Source: Sphingomonas changbaiensis NBRC 104936 | GTDB taxonomy: Bacteria; Pseudomonadota; Alphaproteobacteria; Sphingomonadales; Sphingomonadaceae | DNA length: 64,000 nucleotides | NCBI RefSeq assembly: GCF_000974765.1 | Contig: NZ_BBWU01000016.1 | Coordinates: forward strand, 1 to 64,000 | Reading direction: 5' to 3' | In this document: positions 35,776 through 44,418 of the stretch, piece by piece | How positions within the stretch are numbered: the first letter of the stretch is position 1 | Layout of the letters: every line of letters begins with the position of its first letter | Program-made: the position numbers and the translations under genes | Notes under the pieces: model-generated | Told to the model about the DNA's origin: nothing | What the model saw: the letters and a program-made list of their open reading frames with translations, nothing else | Databases searched by the model: none

Positions 35776-35798
35776 AATCGCCCAAACTGTTGTATCCG
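35771..35798 (+). promoter_or_regulatory. Candidate ntrY promoter
   Basis: TTGGCA (35771-35776), 16-nt spacer, TATCCG (35793-35798). The ntrY ATG begins 8 nt after the -10 box, which would give a leaderless or nearly leaderless mRNA. The spacing does not fit a sigma-54 (-24/-12) promoter. Confidence 0.35.
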
Positions 35799-35805
35799 TG
35801 CAACG

Positions 35806-38058
35806 ATGAACGCCGGCCTGGCCGACACCCCGAACCGAACACCGCGATGGCGGCGGACCCTGTCCGTGATCCGCCGCCGGTCGCGCTATATGCCCGCGGT
35901 CGAGCTGCTGACGCTGCTGCTGGCGATCGGCATCGGCGTCGGCAGCTATTTCCTGCTCGAGGCGCAGCCCGGCAGCCGCCCGCTGACGCCGCCGCTCGTC
36001 GCGCTGCTGCTGATCGCCAACCTGGTGCCCGCGATCGCGCTGCTGGTGCTGTGGGGCCGCCGTGTCGCAAAGCGTCGCGCCGCCAAATCGCCGATCGGCG
36101 GGGGAGGGCGGCTGCACGTCCGCCTCGTCGCGCTGTTCTCGGTGATCGCCGCCGTGCCGACGATCCTGGTCGTGATCTTCGCGTCGCTGCTGTTCCAGTA
36201 CGGCGTCGAGTTCTGGTTCTCGGATCGGGCGCGCGGCATGCTGGAAAACGCCGGTGAGCTGGCCCAGGGCTATTACCAGGAAAAACGCCAGGAGGTCGCC
36301 GCCGAGACGGTCACGATGGCGGGCGACCTGCGCGACTATCTGGCGCAGGCGCGGTCCGACAGTCCCGAATTCGCCGAAGGCTATGGCTGGCAGGTGCTGT
36401 CGCGCAAGTTCAGCGAGTCGGCGATCGTCACGATCAGCCCGGACGGCAGCGCGCATACGCTGGCGATGGTCAATCCGGACGCGCGTCCGGTGGAAAAGCG
36501 CGTTTCTCCCGCCGTCGTTCTGCGCCTGACCCGCGGCGAGCCGGTGGTGGTGACCGACAGCCCCGATCGGATCGAGGCGGTCACCAAGCTGATGCCGTCG
36601 GGGAACACCTATCTCTACGCCTCGCGCATTTCCGACCCGCAGGCGCTGACCCAGAGCGCGCGCGCCAAGGCGGTGCTGCGCGACTATAACGCGCTGCTCG
36701 ACCGCACACGCTCGCTGCAGCTGCGTTTCAACGCGGCGCTGCTGCTGATTTCGCTGCTGATTGCCGCGGCGGCGGTGTGGATTGCGCTCCGCGTCGCCGA
36801 CCGGCTGGTTCGCCCGGTCGGCGAGCTGGTGGACGCGGCGCGCAAGGTTACGGCCGGCGACCTTTCCGCTCGCGTCGAGATACCGCGCGAACGGGACGAG
36901 ATCGGCACGCTCGCGAACGCGTTCAACCGGATGACCCGGCGGCTCGAGGAACAGACGCTCCAGCTGGTCAGCGCCAACGACCAGCTCGACCGGCGCCGCG
37001 CCTTCACCGAAGCGGTGTTGTCCGGCGTCACCGCGGGCGTGATCTCGGTCGATCCCGATTGCAGCATCCGGCTGATCAACAGCTCGGCAGCCGAACTCCT
37101 GAAGAGCGGCGAAGACGCGGTCGGACGCCAGCTCAAGGACGTCGCGCCGGAATTGGCGGTCCTGCTCGATGGCCAGGACCGCGAGGAAGTCGTCCAGCTG
37201 ACCAGCGGCGGAGAGCCGCGGACGCTCGCGGTCAAGATCGTGGCCGGCCGCGGCGGATCGGTGCTGACGTTCGACGACATCACCCAGCAATTGCTCGACC
37301 AGCGGCGCGCCGCATGGTCGGACGTCGCGCGCCGCATCGCGCACGAAATCAAGAACCCGCTGACCCCGATCCAGCTCGCGGCCGAGCGGCTGCAACGGCG
37401 GTACGGGAAGGATATCGCCAACGACCGCTCGACCTTCGACCGGCTGACGGAGACGATCGTGCGGCAGGTCGGCGACCTCAGGCGGATGGTCGACGAATTC
37501 TCGTCCTTCGCGCGTATGCCCAAGCCGCTGTTCCGCGCCGAAGCGATCGTGGACATCGCGCGCCAGGCCCTGTTCCTGCACGAAGTCGCGCATCCCGGCA
37601 TCCGTTTCACGCTGGACGCGCCGGAGCCGTCGCCGACCCTGGTCTGCGATCGTCGCCAGCTTGGCCAGGCGCTGACCAACATCGTCAAGAATGGCGTCGA
37701 AGCGATTGAACGGAAATGCGAATCCGGCCCCGTCGAGGGGATGATCGCAATGCGGATCACGGAACCGGACGAGCATCGGCTGGTGATCGAGGTCGAGGAT
37801 AACGGCGCCGGGCTTCCGGCCGAGCGCGGGCAGCTGTTCGAGCCCTATATCACGATGCGCGCACGGGGCACCGGCCTTGGCCTCGCCATCGTCAAGAAGA
37901 TCGTCGAGGAACATTTCGGCACCATCGAGCTGAGAGACAGGGAAGGGGGTGGAACGATCGCCGTGATCACGCTGGATCCGCAGGCACTCGCGCCATTGAT
38001 CAATCGCGAGGCCGATATCGAGGAAGAGCGCGCGCCGATCGCGCTGACACGGAGCTGA
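35806..38058 (+). CDS. ntrY: Two-component sensor histidine kinase NtrY
   Basis: 750-residue membrane kinase. Hydrophobic segments at ~29-50, 64-82 and 107-130, a periplasmic sensor region (~131-300), another membrane segment (~305-327), HAMP (~330-380), PAS (~395-500), HisKA with the phospho-acceptor in IAHEIKNPL (~510), and HATPase (NIVKNGVEAIE, VEDNGAGLP, GTGLGLAIVKKIVEEH). Family members respond to redox or nitrogen state. The ATG lies only 8 nt after a promoter-like -10. It pairs with NtrX, encoded 5 nt downstream. Confidence 0.95.
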   Translation: MNAGLADTPNRTPRWRRTLSVIRRRSRYMPAVELLTLLLAIGIGVGSYFLLEAQPGSRPLTPPLVALLLIANLVPAIALLVLWGRRVAKRRAAKSPIGGGGRLHVRLVALFSVIAAVPTILVVIFASLLFQYGVEFWFSDRARGMLENAGELAQGYYQEKRQEVAAETVTMAGDLRDYLAQARSDSPEFAEGYGWQVLSRKFSESAIVTISPDGSAHTLAMVNPDARPVEKRVSPAVVLRLTRGEPVVVTDSPDRIEAVTKLMPSGNTYLYASRISDPQALTQSARAKAVLRDYNALLDRTRSLQLRFNAALLLISLLIAAAAVWIALRVADRLVRPVGELVDAARKVTAGDLSARVEIPRERDEIGTLANAFNRMTRRLEEQTLQLVSANDQLDRRRAFTEAVLSGVTAGVISVDPDCSIRLINSSAAELLKSGEDAVGRQLKDVAPELAVLLDGQDREEVVQLTSGGEPRTLAVKIVAGRGGSVLTFDDITQQLLDQRRAAWSDVARRIAHEIKNPLTPIQLAAERLQRRYGKDIANDRSTFDRLTETIVRQVGDLRRMVDEFSSFARMPKPLFRAEAIVDIARQALFLHEVAHPGIRFTLDAPEPSPTLVCDRRQLGQALTNIVKNGVEAIERKCESGPVEGMIAMRITEPDEHRLVIEVEDNGAGLPAERGQLFEPYITMRARGTGLGLAIVKKIVEEHFGTIELRDREGGGTIAVITLDPQALAPLINREADIEEERAPIALTRS

Positions 38059-38063
38059 CAGGC

Positions 38064-39446
38064 GTGGCGCTGGACGTACTCATCGTCGATGACGAACAGG
38101 ATATTCGCGATCTCGTTTCGGGCGTGCTGGAAGACGAAGGCTATACGGCCCGCAGCGCTGCGGACAGTGATGCCGCATTGGACGCGATCCGCGACCGCCG
38201 GCCGTCGCTGGTGCTGCTCGACGTGTGGCTGCAGGGCTCGAAGCTCGACGGGCTGGAACTGCTGGACGAGATCAAGCGGCGCGATCCGTCGCTGCCGGTG
38301 TTGGTGATTTCCGGCCACGGCAATCTCGACACGGCCGTCGCGGCGGTGCGGCGCGGAGCGGCCGACTTTATCGAAAAGCCGTTCGAGGCGGAGCGACTGC
38401 TGCTGCTCGTCAGCCGTGCGACCGAGACCGAGCGGCTGCGGCGCGAGAACGCGAACCTGAAGGCGCAGGTCGGTGGCGGCGACGAGCTGACCGGAAGCTC
38501 TTCGGCGATCAACCAGGTGCGGGCGACGCTCAAGCGTGTGGCCGCAACCGGCAGCCGGGTGCTGATCACCGGGCCGGCCGGCGTCGGCAAGGAAGTGGCG
38601 GCGCGGCTGCTGCACCTGTGGAGCCCGCGTACCGAAGCGCCATTCGTCGTCGTCAGCGCGGCGCGGATGACGCCCGAACGCGTCGAAGAGGAATTGTTCG
38701 GCGTGGAAGAGGGAGGCGAACTCGCCCGTCCCGGCCTGCTCGAACAGGCGCATGGTGGAACCCTGTTCCTCGACGAAATCGCCGACATGCCGATCACGAC
38801 CCAGGCGAAGATCCTGCGCGTGCTGACCGACCAGAGCTTTGCGCGGGTGGGTGGGCAGCGGACGGTGAAGGTCGATGTCCGCGTCGTGTCGGCAACCGCA
38901 CGGCCTCTGCCCGACGAGATCGCGGCAGGCCGGTTCCGCGAGGATCTTTACTACCGTCTGAATGTGGTGCCGGTGCACCTGCCGCCGCTGACGGAGCGGC
39001 GCGAGGATATCCCGGCGCTCGTCGATCATTTCGTCGCGCGCTACGCGGCCGAGCGGCGGGTGCCGACGCCCGAGGTTGCCGGCGATGCGATGGCTGCGCT
39101 GCAGGCCTATGACTGGCCGGGAAATGTCCGCCAGCTCCGCAACATCGTCGAGCGGACGATCATCATGGCGCCGGGCGATCGGATCGGCCGGATCGACATC
39201 GACATGCTGCCGCCCGAGGTATTGAGCGACCAGCCGCAGCTGGCGTCGAACGCGACTCAGACGGCGATGATGGGCGCGCCGCTTCGGGAAGCGCGCGAGA
39301 CGTTCGAGCGCGAATATCTCCGCGTCCAGATCCGCCGATTTTCCGGGAACATTTCGCGCACCGCGAGCTTCATCGGCATGGAACGCTCGGCCTTGCACCG
39401 GAAGCTCAAATTGCTCGGCCTTGCCGATTCCAGGGACGAAGAATAG
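38064..39446 (+). CDS. ntrX: Response regulator NtrX
   Basis: 460 residues: receiver (~1-120; DDEQD pocket, Asp in LLDVWL, FIEKPF Lys), AAA+ domain (~145-375; Walker [14 protein letters not shown], Walker [13 protein letters not shown], arginine finger region [14 protein letters not shown]), and a Fis-type helix-turn-helix at the C-terminus ([19 protein letters not shown]). The sigma-54-contact GAFTGA loop is missing: where it should follow EEELFG the sequence is [11 protein letters not shown]. It therefore probably regulates sigma-70-type promoters. GTG 38064. Confidence 0.95.
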   Translation: MALDVLIVDDEQDIRDLVSGVLEDEGYTARSAADSDAALDAIRDRRPSLVLLDVWLQGSKLDGLELLDEIKRRDPSLPVLVISGHGNLDTAVAAVRRGAADFIEKPFEAERLLLLVSRATETERLRRENANLKAQVGGGDELTGSSSAINQVRATLKRVAATGSRVLITGPAGVGKEVAARLLHLWSPRTEAPFVVVSAARMTPERVEEELFGVEEGGELARPGLLEQAHGGTLFLDEIADMPITTQAKILRVLTDQSFARVGGQRTVKVDVRVVSATARPLPDEIAAGRFREDLYYRLNVVPVHLPPLTERREDIPALVDHFVARYAAERRVPTPEVAGDAMAALQAYDWPGNVRQLRNIVERTIIMAPGDRIGRIDIDMLPPEVLSDQPQLASNATQTAMMGAPLREARETFEREYLRVQIRRFSGNISRTASFIGMERSALHRKLKLLGLADSRDEE

Positions 39447-39452
39447 CGCGAC

Positions 39453-39481
39453 TCGACCGTCCGGGGCTTTCGGGCTATGGA
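39453..39481 (+). promoter_or_regulatory. Putative hfq promoter
   Basis: TCGACC (39453-39458), 17-nt spacer, TATGGA (39476-39481), about 54 nt upstream of hfq in the 89-nt gap after ntrX. Moderate match only. Confidence 0.3.
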
Positions 39482-39535
39482 TTGGGCGCTTCCACAGGGG
39501 GAGCCGAGAAGCCGCCAAAAGAGCGGAGGCAATGC

Positions 39536-40021
39536 ATGGCCGACAAGGTCAATAATCTTCAGGACATTTTCCTGAATTCGCTGCGCAAGTCCAAGACGCC
39601 GGTGACGATGTTCCTGGTGAAGGGCGTGAAGCTGCAGGGAATCATCACCTGGTTCGACAATTTCTCGGTGCTGCTGCGCCGGGACGGCAGTTCGCAGCTG
39701 GTCTACAAACATGCGATCTCGACCGTGATGCCGGCCGCGCCGGTCGATCTCGCGCCGATCGAAAAGGCGTTCGCCGACAGCCAGAAAAAGCCGACCCTGC
39801 TGCAGGAGGTGTTCCTGAGTGCAGTGCGGCGAAGCGAAGAGCCGGTGACGATGTTCCTGGTGAACGGCGTCATGCTGCAAGGCGAAGTCGCCGCGTTCGA
39901 CCTGTTCTGCCTGCTGCTGCGCCGCGAGAACCAGACGCAATTGGTCTATAAGCACGCGATCTCCACCGTGCAGCCTGCTCACCCGCTGAACCTGGCGGAA
40001 GAGCAGGCCCAAGGGGATTGA
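39536..40021 (+). CDS. hfq: Tandem (double Sm-domain) RNA chaperone Hfq
   Basis: 161 residues with two complete Hfq cores: ~7-66 and ~87-147, joined by a ~20-residue linker ([20 protein letters not shown]). Both have NLQD/LLQE at the start, V-T-M-F-L-V-x-G-V-x-L-Q-G (Sm1) and [10 protein letters not shown] (Sm2). Three chains would form the six-subunit ring. The repeats differ: domain 1 keeps K32 and N42; domain 2 has M113 and L123 at the equivalent RNA-contact positions, and its rim is R98-R99-x-E101. ATG 39536 follows GGAGG. Double Hfq has been reported before in sphingomonad-type bacteria (recalled, not checked). Adjacent hflX is the usual partner. Confidence 0.96.
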   Translation: MADKVNNLQDIFLNSLRKSKTPVTMFLVKGVKLQGIITWFDNFSVLLRRDGSSQLVYKHAISTVMPAAPVDLAPIEKAFADSQKKPTLLQEVFLSAVRRSEEPVTMFLVNGVMLQGEVAAFDLFCLLLRRENQTQLVYKHAISTVQPAHPLNLAEEQAQGD

Positions 40022-40062
40022 GAGCCGTTGCCTGAGCGCGCGGAGTGCTTATCTGCGCTGCG

Positions 40063-41349
40063 ATGACCGGTTTCGAACGCGATTATGACGAATTCGCCCG
40101 CGGCGCGCGGGCGGTGATTGCCTATCCCGATCTGCGGAACGCGGACGGGCGCGATGTCGAGGCGCGCCTGGACGAGGCCGCCGGCCTGGCAGAGGCGATC
40201 GGGATCGAGGTCGCGGAGCGGCAGGCGTTCCGAATTCGCGCGCCCAAGCCGGCCACGCTGTTCGGCAGCGGCCAGGTCGAGGAGATCGCGACGGCGGTGC
40301 GTGCCCAGGACGCGCAGCTCGTCATCGTCGACGGCGCGATCACGCCGGTGCAGCAGCGCAACCTGGAGGAGGGGACCAAGGCCAAGGTGATCGACCGCAC
40401 CGGCCTGATCCTCGAAATCTTCGGCGAGCGCGCGGCGACCGCCGAGGGGCGGCTGCAGGTCGAGCTTGCCCATCTCGATTACCAGGCAGGCCGGCTGGTG
40501 CGGAGTTGGACGCACCTGGAACGCCAGCGCGGCGGCTTCGGCTTCCTGGGCGGCCCCGGCGAAACGCAGATCGAGGCCGACCGGCGCCTGATCCGCGACC
40601 GGATGGCAAAGCTAAGGCGAGAGCTGGAGACCGTCAGCCGCACGCGCACGCTGCACCGCGACCGGCGCCGGCGTGCGCCCTGGCCGGTGATCGCGCTGGT
40701 CGGCTATACCAACGCCGGCAAGTCGACGCTGTTCAACCGGCTGACCGGCGCCGACGTCATGGCCGAAAACCTGCTGTTCGCGACGCTGGACCCGACGATG
40801 CGGCAGATCGCGCTGCCCGGGCTCGACAAGGCAATCCTGTCGGACACGGTCGGCTTCGTGTCCGACCTGCCGACGCAGCTGGTCGCGGCCTTTCGGGCGA
40901 CGCTGGAGGAAGTGATCTCGGCCGACCTGATCGTCCATGTCCGCGACATCGCGCATCCGGATTCGGACGCACAGCGCGCCGATGTGGAGCGGGTGCTGAC
41001 CGAAATCGGCGCGGAGGCGCCGCGGATCGAAGCCTGGAACAAGCTCGACAGCCTCGACCCGGAGCGACGGACAGCGATCGCGGCCGAGGCGGCGAAGCGC
41101 GATGACGTGGTGCTGATCTCGGCCTTGACCGGGGAGGGGGTCGATGCCCTGAAACGGCTGGTGTCGGACCGGCTGACGGGTTCCAACCGGGTGCGGCATA
41201 TCGAGGTGCCGATGACCGACGGCGCGGCTGCGGCTTGGCTGCACGAGCATGGCGAGGTGGTCGGGGAAGAAACGATCGACGGCGACCGGATCGCCTATGA
41301 TGTGCGCTTGTCGGACCGCGATTGGGACCGGTTTCAGGCGCGGGTCTAG
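40063..41349 (+). CDS. hflX: GTPase HflX
   Basis: 428-residue ribosome-associated GTPase that splits stalled 70S particles under stress. N-terminal HflX domain (LFGSGQVEEIA, DGAITPVQQRNLE, GETQIEADRRLIRDR), then the G domain: G1 GYTNAGKSTLFN, G3 DTVGFVSDLP, G4 NKLD. ATG 40063 preferred; the in-frame GTG at 40045 adds six residues. Starts 41 nt after hfq, likely one transcript. Confidence 0.95.
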   Translation: MTGFERDYDEFARGARAVIAYPDLRNADGRDVEARLDEAAGLAEAIGIEVAERQAFRIRAPKPATLFGSGQVEEIATAVRAQDAQLVIVDGAITPVQQRNLEEGTKAKVIDRTGLILEIFGERAATAEGRLQVELAHLDYQAGRLVRSWTHLERQRGGFGFLGGPGETQIEADRRLIRDRMAKLRRELETVSRTRTLHRDRRRRAPWPVIALVGYTNAGKSTLFNRLTGADVMAENLLFATLDPTMRQIALPGLDKAILSDTVGFVSDLPTQLVAAFRATLEEVISADLIVHVRDIAHPDSDAQRADVERVLTEIGAEAPRIEAWNKLDSLDPERRTAIAAEAAKRDDVVLISALTGEGVDALKRLVSDRLTGSNRVRHIEVPMTDGAAAAWLHEHGEVVGEETIDGDRIAYDVRLSDRDWDRFQARV

Positions 41350-41367
41350 CGGAGAGACCTAAAGGCT

Positions 41368-41453
41368 GGTTCGGGCTGAGCTTGTCGAAGCCCTTCCTTT
41401 CCTATTTCGGGTCCAGAAAAGAAGGGAGGCCTTCGACAGGCTCAGGCCAAACC
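41368..41453. repeat. Type D palindromic repeat
   Basis: 86-bp copy nearly identical to 19507-19593 (GGTTCGGGCTGAGCTTGTCG ... CTTCGACAGGCTCAGGCCAA), filling the gap between convergent hflX and mazG. May work as a bidirectional terminator. Confidence 0.88.
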
Positions 41454-41464
41454 GGGCAGAGAGT

Positions 41465-42217
41465 TCAGGTGAGAGCTTTCGCCCGCTGCCAGAGCGCTTC
41501 CTTTTCGTCGAGACTCAGATGGACGAATCCATCATCCATCGCTTCCATTGCGCGGAAGCGGCATTCGAACTTGTCGTTCGCTTTGCGAAGCGCGGCTTCC
41601 GGATCGATCTTCAGATGCCGTGCGAAGTTGACGGCTGCGAAGAGCAGGTCGCCGACTTCTTCCTCGATCATATCCGCCGGCGCCGCCGCGATCTCGTCCA
41701 GCTCCTCGAGGATCTTGGCACGCGGGCCGTCGGCATCGGGCCAGTCGAAGCCGGTGCGGGCGGCGCGCTTCTGCAGCTTTTCGGCACGGAGCAGTGCAGG
41801 CAAAGCGCGGGCGACGTGGGCGAGCGCGCTCGGATCGTCCTTGTCCGCGCGCTCGGCGGCTTTGACGGTTTCCCAGCCAGGCGCGTGCTCGTGATCGCCG
41901 AACACGTGCGGATGCCGGCGTTCCATCTTGTCGGCGATCGCGGTCAGCACGTCGGCCAGGTCGAACGCGCCAAGTTCCTCGGCCATGCGCGCGTGGAACA
42001 CGACCTGGAGCGCGAGATCGCCGAGTTCGTCCTTCAGTCCGTCGAGATCGTCGCGCTCGATCGCGTCGGCAACCTCATAGGCTTCCTCGATCGTGTATGG
42101 CGCGATCGTGGCGAAGGTCTGGGCCACATCCCATTCGCAGCCGCGCGCCGGATCGCGCAACCGGGCCATGATCCGGGCAAGCCGATCGAGCGCGAGAGGG
42201 GCCGCCTTTCCGTCCAT
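41465..42217 (-). CDS. mazG: Nucleoside triphosphate pyrophosphohydrolase MazG
   Basis: 250-residue all-helical NTP pyrophosphatase with two MazG domains. The first holds TIEEAYEVADAIERDDLDGLKDELGDLALQ split as EEAYE plus ELGDL (the ExxE...ExxD metal site); the second has EELDEI and EEEVGDLLFAAVN. It removes aberrant or damaged nucleotides. ATG 42217. An AT-rich promoter-like sequence lies directly before it. Confidence 0.95.
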   Translation of the reverse strand: MDGKAAPLALDRLARIMARLRDPARGCEWDVAQTFATIAPYTIEEAYEVADAIERDDLDGLKDELGDLALQVVFHARMAEELGAFDLADVLTAIADKMERRHPHVFGDHEHAPGWETVKAAERADKDDPSALAHVARALPALLRAEKLQKRAARTGFDWPDADGPRAKILEELDEIAAAPADMIEEEVGDLLFAAVNFARHLKIDPEAALRKANDKFECRFRAMEAMDDGFVHLSLDEKEALWQRAKALT

Positions 42218-42249
42218 TTCAAATCCCGATAATATACATTATGTAAAAT
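42218..42249 (-). promoter_or_regulatory. AT-rich promoter-like gap before mazG
   Basis: This 32-nt gap is the most AT-rich stretch nearby. On the mazG strand it reads ...TTTTACATAATGTATATTAT...; TATTAT (42234-42229) lies 11 nt from the mazG ATG, and TACATAATGTA is a near-perfect palindrome. GGTTAG is a poor -35. Suggests a separate, short-leader mazG transcript. Confidence 0.35.
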
Positions 42250-42879
42250 CTAACCGGAGCCACGAGGCTTCTCGCCTAGCTTGTGCGGCTCCAGGATCAG
42301 CGTCCGCCCTTCCACCCGCCAGCTTTCCAGCGACGACAGGAAGTTCATGCCGAGCACGTTCATGTCGCCGAACGCCGGCGAGACGACCGCGGCCATATCC
42401 TCGGCGACGATCGGGCCCATTTTCAGCCGATGAATGCGCGTGCTCTGGGCCTCGACCGAGCCGTTCGCGGTGTTGATGATGACCGGAAAGCCGCCGCGCT
42501 CGACCGTCAGGCCCGCGGCATCGGCAGCGTCGGCCGACAGCGCCGTCGTGGTCGCGCCGCTATCGATCAGGAAACGCTGTTCGTGACCATTGACGCGGGC
42601 GCGCACCCAGAAATGTCCGTCGGACGCCATTGGAATCCTGAGCGTGTCGCCGACCGTCTGGCCGCGCTCGCCGAGCAGATCACCGGCGACGCGCTGGATG
42701 ACGGCGTGCAGCTCGAACCGGTAGCTGTAGCCGACCAGCACGGCCGCGAAGATCAGCAGCCAGCCGGCAACCATGCGCGCAGCCTCGCCGATCGCGAGAC
42801 GTCGCGACAACAGGCTCGATCCGACCAAAGTCAGCATCATGACCGCGCCCAACACCTGCACGGTCTGATCGCCGGTCAC
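42250..42879 (-). CDS. Membrane-anchored retropepsin-like aspartic protease (TIGR02281-type)
   Basis: 209 residues. Two N-terminal hydrophobic segments (QVLGAVMMLTLVG, and MVAGWLLIFAAVLVGYSY at ~30-50), then a single retroviral-type aspartyl protease domain with LIDSGATTTALS (catalytic DSG) at ~115 and NVLGMNFLSSLESWRVEGRTL at the end. One domain means it must dimerise. The family occurs widely in alphaproteobacteria without a defined role. GTG 42879 overlaps the stop of the upstream MBL hydrolase by 4 nt. Confidence 0.88.
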   Translation of the reverse strand: MTGDQTVQVLGAVMMLTLVGSSLLSRRLAIGEAARMVAGWLLIFAAVLVGYSYRFELHAVIQRVAGDLLGERGQTVGDTLRIPMASDGHFWVRARVNGHEQRFLIDSGATTTALSADAADAAGLTVERGGFPVIINTANGSVEAQSTRIHRLKMGPIVAEDMAAVVSPAFGDMNVLGMNFLSSLESWRVEGRTLILEPHKLGEKPRGSG

Positions 42880-43640
42880 AGTGCGATCTCCTGATTGTCG
42901 TAAGCCGGCTCGACACCGTTCGGCAGTTCGGTCAGCAAGCGCCTGTAATCCATCGAATTGTCCATATGCGTCAGCAGCGTCCGCTTCGGCGCCAGCTCCG
43001 CCACCCAACCAAGCGCTTCGTCCAGATGCGGATGGGTGGGGTGCGGACGCCTGCGGAGCGCATCGACGATCCAGAGGTCGAGCCCTGAATATAGGTCGCG
43101 CATCGCGTTCGTCATCTGGTGGAAATCGGTGGCGTAAGCGGCTGATTTGCCGTCCGCTTCGAAACGCAGGCCGGCCGAGGTGATGCTGCCATGGGGCTGG
43201 TCGACGACGCTCACACGGATGTCGCCGATCTGGAGCGTGTCGGGCAGGTCCGACAGCGTCGCGGTCGCCGGATATCCGTCCGCACCCTCGAAGACATAGC
43301 CGAAACGCGCGCGCAGCACGTCAATCGTTGCCGGGCGTGCATAGCCGGCGATGGGCGCGCGTTGCAGGTGAAAGAGCTGGCGCAGATCGTCGAGGCCGTG
43401 GACATGATCGGCATGGTCGTGCGTCCAGATCACCGCATTGACGCGGTCGACATGCGCGTCGAGCAGCTGACAGCGCAGGTCCGGCGACGTGTCGACCAGG
43501 ATCGTGGTTGATGCGGTGTTAACCAGGATCGAGACGCGCCGGCGCGCATTGCGCGGTTCGGCGGGATCGCAGGCGCCCCAGTCGTTCCCGATCCGCGGGA
43601 CGCCCGACGACGTGCCGCAGCCGAGAATTGTGACCTTCAC
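42876..43640 (-). CDS. MBL-fold metallohydrolase, PhnP-like
   Basis: 254-residue metallo-beta-lactamase-fold hydrolase. VTILGCGTSSGVPRIG at the start, THDHADHVHGLDDLR (metal ligands), the CDPAEPRNARRR region with a conserved Cys, VVDQPHGS, and AYATDFHQM are characteristic of PhnP-type phosphodiesterases. Its position after metG-tatD is conserved in alphaproteobacteria. GTG 43640 overlaps the tatD stop. Confidence 0.92.
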   Translation of the reverse strand: MKVTILGCGTSSGVPRIGNDWGACDPAEPRNARRRVSILVNTASTTILVDTSPDLRCQLLDAHVDRVNAVIWTHDHADHVHGLDDLRQLFHLQRAPIAGYARPATIDVLRARFGYVFEGADGYPATATLSDLPDTLQIGDIRVSVVDQPHGSITSAGLRFEADGKSAAYATDFHQMTNAMRDLYSGLDLWIVDALRRRPHPTHPHLDEALGWVAELAPKRTLLTHMDNSMDYRRLLTELPNGVEPAYDNQEIAL

Positions 43641-44413
43641 GCACTCACTTTCGTGAACAAGGCGCGGAAATTGCGCGTGGTCGCGTCGCCCAGCGCCTCG
43701 ATGCTGGTGCCGCGCAGCTCTGCCAGAAACCGGGCCGTGTCGGCGACGAAGGCCGGCTCGCAGGGCTTTCCCCGGTGCGGCACCGGGGCCAGGAACGGGG
43801 AGTCCGTCTCGATCAGCAGCCGGTCTTCGGGGATGCGAGCGGCGGTTTCCTGCAGATCCCTGGCGTTCTTGAACGTCACGATGCCGGAAATCGAGATGTA
43901 GAGACCGAGGTCCAGCGCAATATCGGCAAAGGCGCCGCTGGCAGTGAAGCAGTGGATCACGCCGGAATAGGCGCCCTTCTCCATTTCGTCGGCGAGGATC
44001 TCGGCCGTGTCCGCCTCGGCATCGCGGGTGTGGACGATCAGCGGCAGGCCGGTTTCGCGCGCGGCGGCGATGTGGGCCCGAAAGCTGGCGCGCTGCCGAT
44101 CGCGGTCCGAATGGTCGTAATAATAATCGAGGCCGGTCTCGCCGATGCCGATGACCTTCGGATGCGCGGCCTTGGCCACGAGCTTTGCCGTGTCGACATC
44201 CGGATGGGCATCGGCCTCGTGGGGATGGATGCCGATCGAGGCCCAGATATCCGGATCGTTTTCGGCGGTTGCGACGATCGCGTCCCATTCGCGCTCACGC
44301 GTCGAGATGTTGAGCATCGTCCCCACCCCCGCCGCCCGCGCCCGTGCGATCACGCCGGCTTGGTCTTCGATCAGGCCCTTATAGTTCAGGTGGCAGTGAC
44401 TGTCGGTGAGCAT
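43637..44413 (-). CDS. tatD: TatD-family 3'-5' exonuclease/hydrolase
   Basis: 258-residue TIM-barrel metal hydrolase. DSHCHLNY, the bridging Glu in GIGETGLDYYYD, LIVHTRDAEADT, GVIHCFTASG and LIETDSPFLAPVPHRGKP are all conserved. TatD proteins are DNases or RNases with a quality-control role, despite the name. ATG 44413; metG ends 5 nt upstream. Confidence 0.94.
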   Translation of the reverse strand: MLTDSHCHLNYKGLIEDQAGVIARARAAGVGTMLNISTREREWDAIVATAENDPDIWASIGIHPHEADAHPDVDTAKLVAKAAHPKVIGIGETGLDYYYDHSDRDRQRASFRAHIAAARETGLPLIVHTRDAEADTAEILADEMEKGAYSGVIHCFTASGAFADIALDLGLYISISGIVTFKNARDLQETAARIPEDRLLIETDSPFLAPVPHRGKPCEPAFVADTARFLAELRGTSIEALGDATTRNFRALFTKVSA

Positions 44414-44418
44414 GGGAT

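Noticed and set aside
35771-35798. Sigma-54 promoter before ntrY
   Set aside because: No GG...GC pair at -24/-12 spacing; the TTGGCA-N16-TATCCG reading fits better.
35572-37914. 780-codon minus-strand frame opposite ntrY
   Set aside because: No domain, low-complexity R/Q/D content; ntrY carries all kinase motifs on the plus strand.
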